From the NCBI GenBank assembly GCA_964645155.1, contig CAZYBG010000021.1:1-44615 (forward strand): a stretch of 44,615 nucleotides of DNA, given 5' to 3'. The translations under genes and the position numbers were made by a program. Position 1 is the first letter of the stretch; each line of letters opens with the position of its first letter. This stretch comes from CAZYBG01 sp964645155. Lineage in GTDB: Bacteria; Pseudomonadota; Alphaproteobacteria; Rhodobacterales; Rhodobacteraceae. Positions 38,538-44,615 of this stretch are shown in pieces. The notes under the pieces were generated by a model. It worked only from the letters and a program-made list of their open reading frames with translations, was not told where the DNA came from and did not search any database.

Positions 38538-38843
38538 ATGACCGAGCCGTTCTCCACCCAGGCGAATACCGACGATCTGCATCTGTTGATGGCCGTTGCG
38601 GTGCTGTCCGGGCAGCGCGGCGTCGATCAGGACCTCGCCCCGATCTATGACGCCTGGGAGAAGTGCTACCCTGACGATGCGCTCGGCGGCATCGGCCGCG
38701 GCCTGGCCATGATCGGCCGCGGCGAGGCGGCCGAGGGCTACCTTCTGATCGAGCGGATGGCGACCTCGGCGCGGACACGAAGGGACCAGGCGCGCGAGGT
38801 GCTGAACTCGCTCCGCCGCGACATCTCGGCCTTGGCGGAGTGA
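38538..38843 (+). CDS. Small TPR-like T3SS chaperone (SctG/YscG candidate)
   Basis: A 101-residue helical protein with a TPR-like core (LHLLMAVAVLSGQRGVDQDL; GGIGRGLAMIGRGEAAEGYL). Size, fold and position fit the YscG-type needle chaperone that works with the SctE-like protein. ATG 38538 has AAGGA seven bases upstream; ATG 38520, which overlaps the previous stop, is the alternative. The family link is by layout, not by a diagnostic motif. Confidence 0.55.
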   Translation: MTEPFSTQANTDDLHLLMAVAVLSGQRGVDQDLAPIYDAWEKCYPDDALGGIGRGLAMIGRGEAAEGYLLIERMATSARTRRDQAREVLNSLRRDISALAE

Positions 38844-38854
38844 GGAGCGGATCG

Positions 38855-39316
38855 ATGGAGCTCAACCGCGCCGACATGAAGCTGCTGACCGAGGCCGGCT
38901 ATTCGGCCATCCTGCGCAACATCGACACCGACGTGACGCCGATCTTCGAGGCGCTCGTCACCTGGATGCCCGAACAGGCCGCCGGCACCATCGGGCTGGC
39001 GCTCCAGGCGCTGGTGGCGGGCGACTTCGCGCGCGCCGATGCCATGCTGGTCGATGTCATCGCCGGCAAGCTGGAAGGCGGCGCCGAGGCGCGGGCGATC
39101 CTCGCGCTCTGCCGTGCATTGCAGAACGACCACGCTTCGGCCGGGGAGCTCGCGCGCGAGCTCGAGGGCCAGGGCGGGTCGGCCGAAGCATTCGCCACGC
39201 TGCTCGTCCGCGGCGTGGAGGACACCGGCGAGGAGGTTCAGGGCCTCGACGGTGCGACTGCGGGGTCCGCCCGTGATCCGCAGTCCGAGGTGAGCGGGCA
39301 AATCCGGAAGGCATAA
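38855..39316 (+). CDS. TPR-like T3SS protein (HrpB1/YscG-type candidate)
   Basis: A 153-residue protein with helical repeat content (LALQALVAGDFARADAMLVD; ALCRALQNDHASAGELAREL) and a variable polar tail. It resembles the HrpB1/HrpK and YscG class of short TPR proteins found in T3SS operons. GAGGAG precedes the ATG, and the gene begins 11 bp after its neighbour. It may be a second chaperone for small exported subunits such as the 71-residue protein that follows. Confidence 0.55.
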   Translation: MELNRADMKLLTEAGYSAILRNIDTDVTPIFEALVTWMPEQAAGTIGLALQALVAGDFARADAMLVDVIAGKLEGGAEARAILALCRALQNDHASAGELARELEGQGGSAEAFATLLVRGVEDTGEEVQGLDGATAGSARDPQSEVSGQIRKA

Positions 39317-39328
39317 AGGAGACAGACG

Positions 39329-39544
39329 ATGCTTGGTGGTATTGGAAAGGTCCTGAAGGGGGTCACCGGCCTCCTCAACGGCGTGTCCCAGCTGATGAAG
39401 TCGCTGGGCGGCCTGATGAATTCGCCCTTCGGCAGCATGCTGGCGATGGCGTTCCCGCCCTTGGGCATGGCCTCGGCGTTCATGAGCTTCTCGGGCATGC
39501 TCGGCAACCTCTCGAACGGCGTCGGCGGAGGACAGAACTACTAG
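39329..39544 (+). CDS. Small Gly/Met/Leu-rich protein, possible secreted T3SS subunit
   Basis: A 71-residue protein built of amphipathic, hydrophobic stretches (GKVLKGVTGLLNGVSQLMKS; MLAMAFPPLGMASAFMSFSG) ending in GVGGGQNY. GGAG lies 8-9 bases before the ATG. It has no Sec signal and is too short to be a typical translocator. Small glycine-rich hydrophobic proteins in T3SS operons can be needle, rod, harpin-like or pore components; which applies here is open. Confidence 0.6.
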   Translation: MLGGIGKVLKGVTGLLNGVSQLMKSLGGLMNSPFGSMLAMAFPPLGMASAFMSFSGMLGNLSNGVGGGQNY

Positions 39545-39634
39545 GATCACGGCGGGGAACCGGGCGGCATTCCAGTCGCCAGCAACGACCCGCCCGGTTC
39601 CCACGCCACCGCGTCCGAGAAACCACGAACAGCC

Positions 39635-39925
39635 ATGAGCCGCATGACCGACATGACCGCCCCCGGGAAAGACGCCAGAGCCGCGCGGATCCGCGCCTGG
39701 CTGGCCGCCCGTGCGCGCGCGCTCGGCCGGTTCCGCGGCCAACTCCTCCGGCGGCTGGTCTCGGCCGTTGGACGTCCGCGCTCACCACGCGGATGCCGGG
39801 CCATCGGCCCGACCCTCGCCCTGACGACATCCTTGCCTTCCGTCACCGCGGCACTCGCCCGGCTCGGCCTCGGCCTTGCGGGCGGCGGAGGCGGAAGCCC
39901 CGGAGCGCTGGCCGGACCGGTCTGA
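39635..39925 (+). CDS. Doubtful small ORF (Arg-rich, Gly-rich end)
   Basis: A 96-codon frame in a 430-bp gap between the 71-residue gene and sctI. It starts MSRMTDMTAPGKDARAARIR; no good Shine-Dalgarno precedes it. Third-position GC is high in the first half and falls in the second, so it may be chance or a decayed gene. The remainder of 39545-39975 holds nothing else I can identify. Confidence 0.3.
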   Translation: MSRMTDMTAPGKDARAARIRAWLAARARALGRFRGQLLRRLVSAVGRPRSPRGCRAIGPTLALTTSLPSVTAALARLGLGLAGGGGGSPGALAGPV

Positions 39926-39975
39926 TTCGGTCCTCGCGCAGCGCAGACCCGGGGTTCCAGGAAGGTTTCAGAGAC

Positions 39976-40356
39976 ATGGCGAATTTCATCGAAGGTATCG
40001 CCGCGACCGGCGCGCCGCCCCTGCAGTTCGCAAACCCCGCACAGAGCCTGCAGCCGGGCGACGCGCCCTCGCTGTCGGCGATGGGGCAATCGATGCTCTC
40101 CGGCATCGGCAGGATGCAGTCCGAGTTCGATGGCGGGGTCCGCGCGGCCTTCGCGCCCACGCCCGACTCGGTGGCCTCGCCGCCCGCGACGACACCGCAG
40201 GAGGCCAGCGACCGGATCCAGGAGGCGGCACGGCTCTTCGCCGAACAGATCGAGGCGAGCACCCGCGTGCAGGAGCAGCTGACGCGGTTCGTCATGGCTT
40301 CCTCGGTCTCCTCCTCGCTCGGACGCAACCTCAACATGTTCCTGCGGGGGCAATGA
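39976..40356 (+). CDS. sctI: SctI (YscI-like inner rod protein)
   Basis: A 126-residue protein with a loose, Pro-rich N-terminal half and a helical C-terminal half (ARLFAEQIEASTRVQEQLTR; SVSSSLGRNLNMFLRGQ). The C-terminal hydrophobic/Asn-Leu tail next to sctJ is the usual mark of SctI, which links the export apparatus to the needle. GGAAGG lies upstream of the ATG. Its TGA overlaps the ATG of sctJ (ATGA). Confidence 0.75.
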   Translation: MANFIEGIAATGAPPLQFANPAQSLQPGDAPSLSAMGQSMLSGIGRMQSEFDGGVRAAFAPTPDSVASPPATTPQEASDRIQEAARLFAEQIEASTRVQEQLTRFVMASSVSSSLGRNLNMFLRGQ

Positions 40357-41129
40357 TGCGCCGCCGACCCTGGACGACCGCCCTGCTGCTTTCGGCCGCG
40401 CTTCTGCTTTCCGCATGCAAGACCGAGCTCTATTCGGGCCTCAGCGAACAGGAGGCAAACGAGATCGTCGCCGCCCTCGTCGCGAGCGGGATCCCCGCCG
40501 CCAAGCAGGCCGCGCGGGGCGAAGGCATCACCGTCATGGTGGACGATGGGCGCTTCGCCGAAGCGATGGCGCTGCTGAATGCGCGCGGGCTGCCGGCGAC
40601 GCAGTACGAGAGCTTCGGCGATGTCTTCGAACGCAAGGGGATCGTCTCGTCGCCGGTCGAGGAACGCGCGCGCTACATCTATGCGCTGAGCCAGGAGCTG
40701 TCGCGCACGATCGCCGAGATCGACGGCGTGCTTTCGGCGCGCATCCACGTCGTCCTGCCCGAGACCGACATGCTGGGCCGCGACTTCAAGCCAAGTTCGG
40801 CGTCCGTCTTCATCCGCCATGCCGAAAGCGCGCCGGTCGCGGATTTCGTCGCCCAGATAAAGCTGATGGTGGCGAACTCGATCGAGGGCCTCGTCTACGA
40901 CAAGGTGACGGTGGTCGCCGTTCCGGTGCCCGAGACCCGCGATGCGCGCGACGGCGTCCCCGAACTCGCGCGCGTGGCCGGGATCTGGGTGCATCCGCAG
41001 TCGGTGACCCAGCTCTGGCTGACGCTCGGCGGGCTCGTGTTCGCCGCCCTTGTCGGCCTCGGGGCGGCGCTGTGGCCCACCCTCGCGCGCCGACTCCGGC
41101 GCAGCGGCGACGGGTTCGACACGGTCTGA
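40353..41129 (+). CDS. sctJ: SctJ (YscJ/HrcJ-like inner-membrane ring lipoprotein)
   Basis: A 258-residue lipoprotein of the YscJ/FliF family. The lipobox is LLLSAC (Cys22). Conserved features are LYSGLSEQEANEIVAALVAS, the hinge around KGIVSSPVEERARYIYALSQ and the ring strand IDGVLSARIHVVLPETDMLG. A membrane helix follows at ~218-240, before a basic tail. SctJ forms the inner ring of the base with SctD. The ATG at 40353 overlaps the sctI stop. Confidence 0.94.
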   Translation: MMRRRPWTTALLLSAALLLSACKTELYSGLSEQEANEIVAALVASGIPAAKQAARGEGITVMVDDGRFAEAMALLNARGLPATQYESFGDVFERKGIVSSPVEERARYIYALSQELSRTIAEIDGVLSARIHVVLPETDMLGRDFKPSSASVFIRHAESAPVADFVAQIKLMVANSIEGLVYDKVTVVAVPVPETRDARDGVPELARVAGIWVHPQSVTQLWLTLGGLVFAALVGLGAALWPTLARRLRRSGDGFDTV

Positions 41130-41134
41130 CGGAA

Positions 41135-41665
41135 ATGAGATACGATCCCGATGTTCTGGCGCTCGTCCGTGCCCGTGTCCGCCTTGCCTCGGGCGAGGCC
41201 GCCGCCGCCGTCGAAGCCGCTGACGGGCCGCTGCCGCCGCGACTTCTCGCGCGCCGGGGTCGCGGTGTCCCGGCGGGTGCCCTGGCCGGGCTCGACGCCG
41301 GGCTGACTATGGTGCTGGCCGATCCGGCGCGCCTGGACCGCGTCGTCGGCCGGACCGCCGCGATCGGCCATGCCGGCACCCTGGCGACGGCGATCGCCGC
41401 GGCGGATCGTGCCCGCCTCGGCGAGCTGGTCGACGCCGAGACCCGTGCCTTCGCGCTTGCCCACCGGTCGCTCGCGCGGCGGCCCGACGTCCCGCTGGAC
41501 GAGCTGGCGGCGGCGCTGTCGGAGGCCGCCGCGCGTGCCCGCGGCGCGCTCCGCGCCGCCCTGCCCGCCGCCGCCGCGCATCTGGTGCCCGAGCCGGTCG
41601 CACCGCCCGAGCCTGGCGATGCCGACCGCCTGCGCCTGGCGCTCGATGCGGAACCACCGTCGTGA
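41135..41665 (+). CDS. sctK: SctK (YscK-like sorting-platform protein)
   Basis: A 176-residue protein between sctJ and sctL, the regular place of sctK. It is Ala/Arg-rich and helical and contains ARLDRVVGRTAAIGHAGTLA, with an Ala-rich C-terminal half. SctK links the SctQ-L pods to the SctD ring. SctK proteins are poorly conserved, so the name rests mostly on position, size and composition. Its stop overlaps the GTG of sctL (GTGA). Confidence 0.7.
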   Translation: MRYDPDVLALVRARVRLASGEAAAAVEAADGPLPPRLLARRGRGVPAGALAGLDAGLTMVLADPARLDRVVGRTAAIGHAGTLATAIAAADRARLGELVDAETRAFALAHRSLARRPDVPLDELAAALSEAAARARGALRAALPAAAAHLVPEPVAPPEPGDADRLRLALDAEPPS

Positions 41666-42240
41666 ACGCCCGCGTGATGCGCCGCGCCGAGGTCGAGCGC
41701 CTGCGCACCGCGGCATCGGTCATGGCCGAGGCCGAGGCCCATCTCGCCCGTGCCCGGGAGGAAGCCGAGGCGCTGCGGCAGGCGATCCTCGCCGAGGCGC
41801 GCGCCGGCGCGCTGAAGGAAAGCCTGCAGACCGCGGCGCGCATCGTCGCCGAGGCCGAGGCCGCCTCGCAGGTGCGGATGCGCACGCTCGAGCCCGAACT
41901 GGCGCGCCTTGTCGCCGCGACGGTGGCGCGGGTGATCGGCGCGCTCGACCAGGACGAGGCGGTGATCCGCGCCACCAGGCAGGCGCTGCTGCGGCTCGCC
42001 GATCACCGCCGGGCCCGGATCCGCGCGGCGCCCGACATTGCCGAGGCGGTGCGCCAGGCCGTGGCGGCGCTTCCCGCCGGCGCCGCCGAGGTGGTCGAGG
42101 TGATCGTCGACGAACGGCTCGACCCGGGGCGGACGATCCTGTCGTCCGACCGCGGCCATGTCGAGATCGGGCTTGCCGACCAGGTCGCCGCCGCGACCGA
42201 GCCGTGGCGCGGATCCGACGAGGCGCCGGTCGCGCCATGA
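41662..42240 (+). CDS. sctL: SctL (YscL-like ATPase stator)
   Basis: A 192-residue protein of the YscL/FliH type. A long charged coiled coil (~10-70, AEAHLARAREEAEALRQAIL) is followed by a globular C-terminal domain with LVAATVARVIGALDQDEAVI and the strand VIVDERLDPGRTILSS. It regulates and anchors the ATPase SctN at the sorting platform. The start is GTG 41662, overlapping the sctK stop; the end overlaps sctN by ATGA. Confidence 0.88.
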   Translation: MNARVMRRAEVERLRTAASVMAEAEAHLARAREEAEALRQAILAEARAGALKESLQTAARIVAEAEAASQVRMRTLEPELARLVAATVARVIGALDQDEAVIRATRQALLRLADHRRARIRAAPDIAEAVRQAVAALPAGAAEVVEVIVDERLDPGRTILSSDRGHVEIGLADQVAAATEPWRGSDEAPVAP

Positions 42241-43571
42241 CCGCACCGGACGCCCTCGCCGGACTGGAAAGCCGCCTGCTGGCGCGCGCCGCACGGGTGG
42301 AGCCGGTCAGGACCAGCGGGCGGATCACGCGCGTCCGCGGGCTGATGATCCACGCCGCCCTGATCGACGGCCGGATCGGCGAGGAGGTGCTGCTGCGCGA
42401 CCCGATCACGCGCGAGGAGATGCTGGCCGAGATTGTCGGCTTCCACGGCGAGGAGGCGCTGCTTGCGCCCGCGGGCGACACCCGCGGCCTCTCGGCCCGC
42501 TGCGAGGTCGTGGCGACCGGCCGCCTGCCAATGGCACCGGCGGGGCCGGCGCTGCTCGGCCGCGTGATCGACGCCTACGGCCAGCCGCTCGACGGCGGTG
42601 CGGCCGTGCCCGCGCGCCGGCCGCTTGATGCAGAGCCCCCGCCGCCGCTTTCGCGCCCGCCGATCGACCGGGCGTTCGTGACCGGGCTGCGGGCCATCGA
42701 CGGGCTTCTCACGATGGGCATCGGCCAGCGGGTCGGCTTCTTCGGCGCCGCCGGGGTCGGCAAGTCGACGCTGCTGTCGCAGATCATCCGCGGCGCCGAG
42801 GCCGATGCCATCGTCCTCGGCCTGATCGGCGAGCGCGGGCGCGAGGTGGCCGAGTTCCTCGAGCGCGACCTCGGCGCCGAGGGCCGCGCCCGCGCCGCGG
42901 TGATCGTCTCGACCTCGGACCGGCCGGCAACCGAGCGGCTGCGGGCCGCCCACACCGCCACCGCCGTGGCCGAGGCGTTCCGCGAGGAGGGCCGGAACAC
43001 GCTTCTTCTGATCGACAGCATGACCCGGGTCGCCCGCGCCCTGCGCGAGATCGGCCTCGCGGCCGGCGAACCGCCGGTACGGCGCGGGTTTCCGCCCTCG
43101 ACCTTCGCGCAGCTGCCGCGCCTCGTCGAACGCGCCGGGAAGGATGGCCGGGGCGCGATCACCGCGATCTACACCGTGCTGGTCGAGGGCGACGACGACA
43201 ACGCCGACCCGGTGGCCGACGAATTGCGAAGCCTGCTCGACGGGCATGTCGTCCTGTCGCGCGAACTGGCGCAGACCGGACATTTCCCGGCGATCGACGT
43301 GCTCAGGTCGAAAAGCCGGTTGATGGACGCGGTGACCGATCCGGGGCAGCGCGAGGCCGCGCGGCAGGTCGCCGCCTGGCTGGCCCGGCTGAAGGAGATC
43401 GAGATCCTGCTGCAGGTCGGCGAGTACCGCGCCGGCGGCGACCCGGTGGCCGATGCCGCACTGGCCGCGCGGGCCGCGATCGAGGCGTTCCTGCGGCAGC
43501 CGACGCACGAGGCGGCGGGGTTCGAGAGAACCCGCGCGGCACTGGCGGAACTGGCCGGAGGCAAGGGGTGA
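42237..43571 (+). CDS. sctN: SctN (T3SS ATPase)
   Basis: A 444-residue hexameric ATPase that unfolds and feeds substrates to the export gate. Walker A is FFGAAGVGKSTLLSQ at ~168-182. Other landmarks are VLGLIGERGREVAEFLERDL, Walker B NTLLLIDSMTRVARALREIG, and the Q-loop region GFPPSTFAQLPRLVERAG, all typical of the SctN/FliI group. The C-terminal domain includes the lever EYRAGGDPVADAALA. The ATG overlaps the sctL stop (ATGA). The T3SS neighbours exclude FliI. Confidence 0.95.
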   Translation: MTAPDALAGLESRLLARAARVEPVRTSGRITRVRGLMIHAALIDGRIGEEVLLRDPITREEMLAEIVGFHGEEALLAPAGDTRGLSARCEVVATGRLPMAPAGPALLGRVIDAYGQPLDGGAAVPARRPLDAEPPPPLSRPPIDRAFVTGLRAIDGLLTMGIGQRVGFFGAAGVGKSTLLSQIIRGAEADAIVLGLIGERGREVAEFLERDLGAEGRARAAVIVSTSDRPATERLRAAHTATAVAEAFREEGRNTLLLIDSMTRVARALREIGLAAGEPPVRRGFPPSTFAQLPRLVERAGKDGRGAITAIYTVLVEGDDDNADPVADELRSLLDGHVVLSRELAQTGHFPAIDVLRSKSRLMDAVTDPGQREAARQVAAWLARLKEIEILLQVGEYRAGGDPVADAALAARAAIEAFLRQPTHEAAGFERTRAALAELAGGKG

Positions 43572-44056
43572 CGCCGGTCGCCTGGCTCGTGCGCCTCGCC
43601 GCCCTTCGCGCGGCGCAGGCCGCCCGGCATGCGGCCGGGGCGCAGGCGCGGTTGGCGGACGCCCTGGCCGGCGTCCACGCCGCCGAGGCCGAGGCCGAAG
43701 CGCTCGCCGGACGGCTGGCGCGCCGCCGCGCGGTGGTCCGGTCGGCCTTCCTCGGCGCGCCGCGGACGCGTGCGGCGCTGGGCGATCTGGTGGCGACCCT
43801 GGACAGCGTGTTCGCTGCCGAGGCGTCGGCCCGTCAGCGGATCGAGGATGCCCGGAAGGTGGTGGCTATCCGGCGCGAGGAACTGGCCGGGGCCCAGCGC
43901 GACCTGGCCCGCGCGCGCCGGGCCGAGGACCGGCGCCGGCACCTCCACGACCGCGAGCGTGCGGTCGCCCGGTCCCGCGCCGAGGCGTTCGACGAGCAGG
44001 AGGCCGCCGATATCCGCCAGGCGCTCGCCGGTTCGGCCGGGGAGAGCGCGGCGTGA
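43568..44056 (+). CDS. sctO: SctO (YscO-like stalk protein)
   Basis: A 162-residue coiled-coil protein rich in Ala, Arg and Glu (AHAAEAEAEALAGRLARR-like heptads; DLARARRAEDRRRHLHDRER). It sits directly after sctN, where the FliJ/YscO stalk is always found; the stalk enters the ATPase hexamer and contacts SctV. The start is GTG 43568, overlapping the sctN stop (GTGA). Its end overlaps the next gene the same way. Confidence 0.8.
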   Translation: MTPVAWLVRLAALRAAQAARHAAGAQARLADALAGVHAAEAEAEALAGRLARRRAVVRSAFLGAPRTRAALGDLVATLDSVFAAEASARQRIEDARKVVAIRREELAGAQRDLARARRAEDRRRHLHDRERAVARSRAEAFDEQEAADIRQALAGSAGESAA

Positions 44057-44615
44057 ACGGCGAGCCGGTCTCGCGCTGGGTGGGCACGGCCGAGATCCGC
44101 CGGCTTGCGCCGCGGCATGTGCCGCCCGGTGCGGCGGCCGCACTGCGGGCGCTCGGCGCGGCGCCGCCGGTCCTGGAGCTTTCGGCCGATGGTCTGCGGG
44201 CGGACCTGTCGCTCGGCCCCGCGCCGGCGGCGGAGGGGGCCGGTCGCGTCTGGCTCTCGCTTGCCGTGGGGGGCGCCCCCGCCTGGGCGGCGCTGACCTG
44301 GGCTTCCGCGGCCGCAGCGGCCCGCCAGCCGCTCGAGGGCGCCGATGCCGCCGATGCCGCGATGCTCGTCGAGGCCGGGCTCGCCGCGTGGTTCGATGCC
44401 GCCGAGGTGCTGACCGGCCAGCCGCTCCGCTGCCTCCGGCTCGACGGCGAGGCGGCGCCGCCGGAAGGCATGGCGACGATCCGGCGCATCGCCCGCCTGC
44501 GCCGGCAGGGCGCGGACGGCCGGGCGACGGAGCTTGCCTGCGAGCTGGTGCTGAGCCTCGCCGCGGCCGCGGCGCTCGCCGCCGGGCTCGCGCTCGGCGG
44601 CACGCGCCCGGGGGC
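44053..44615 (+). CDS. sctQ: SctQ-like C-ring/sorting-platform protein, N-terminal part (runs off the window)
   Basis: An open frame from GTG 44053 to the window end with no stop (187+ residues). It begins VNGEPVSRWVGTAEIRRLAP and contains LSLAVGGAPAWAALTWASA, LVEAGLAAWFDAAEVLTGQP and LRCLRLDGEA. The pattern of short beta-strands separated by Trp-containing segments resembles the variable N-terminal half of SctQ (YscQ/HrcQ). The conserved SpoA/FliN C-terminal domain would lie beyond the window. SctP, normally between sctO and sctQ, is not present as a separate gene; the other possibility is that this is an atypical SctP. Confidence 0.6.
   Translation, partial: MNGEPVSRWVGTAEIRRLAPRHVPPGAAAALRALGAAPPVLELSADGLRADLSLGPAPAAEGAGRVWLSLAVGGAPAWAALTWASAAAAARQPLEGADAADAAMLVEAGLAAWFDAAEVLTGQPLRCLRLDGEAAPPEGMATIRRIARLRRQGADGRATELACELVLSLAAAAALAAGLALGGTRPG

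Overview
The window is very GC-rich and densely coded. Its gene content and style point to an alphaproteobacterium, probably Rhodobacterales: paired MerR regulators next to an acyl-CoA dehydrogenase, a PqiA-PqiA-PqiB-PqiC set, and long runs of ATGA/GTGA-coupled genes. This placement is inferred from gene families; no 16S or other marker gene is present. No tRNA, rRNA, CRISPR array or intact insertion sequence was seen.

Positions 1-18875 hold ordinary chromosomal genes. In order they are: an acyl-CoA dehydrogenase fragment, two MerR regulators, a translationally coupled thioesterase-thioesterase-MATE operon, NAD kinase, serine hydroxymethyltransferase (glyA), a small membrane protein, an alpha/beta hydrolase, a Pqi-type MCE intermembrane transport operon with PqiA split in two, a polytopic membrane protein, a small membrane protein, a DUF475/TerC-like protein, and an RND adaptor plus permease.

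Positions 19034-25516 (minus strand) form a polymorphic-toxin locus. A complete 1024-residue toxin is followed by its SUKH immunity gene. Then comes an orphan toxin C-terminus, joined to the same homology arm but without a normal start codon, with its own SUKH immunity gene. After that lies a decayed third cassette: a DGGH-type nuclease tip with a frameshift and a YezG-like immunity gene with an in-frame TAG. A last 65-bp piece of the homology arm ends the array. This is the layout expected from repeated toxin-tip replacement by recombination at the arm.

Positions 25719-44615 hold a non-flagellar type III secretion system (T3SS) and probable cargo. Two operons diverge from about 37.7 kb. The leftward one carries sctE-, sctF-like, sctD, sctX, sctY, sctV, a Tad/CpaC-type secretin and a CpaD-like lipoprotein. 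The rightward one carries an N-terminal SctC fragment, small TPR-like chaperone candidates, sctI, J, K, L, N, O and the start of sctQ. A TadD-like TPR lipoprotein and a 1063-residue SH3/LysM/DUF6973-like protein lie beside the leftward operon.

The most interesting biology is the hybrid outer-membrane channel and the cargo. The T3SS-type N0-N1 secretin domains are a separate 208-residue protein, while the pore comes from a Tad-pilus-type secretin with CpaD- and TadD-like lipoproteins. Next to it are polymorphic toxins with immunity genes, normally a sign of killing bacteria rather than manipulating eukaryotes. The 1024-residue toxin and the LysM protein share a similar N-terminal 35 residues, possibly a common secretion signal. 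A T3SS with antibacterial cargo is a hypothesis, not something the sequence proves.
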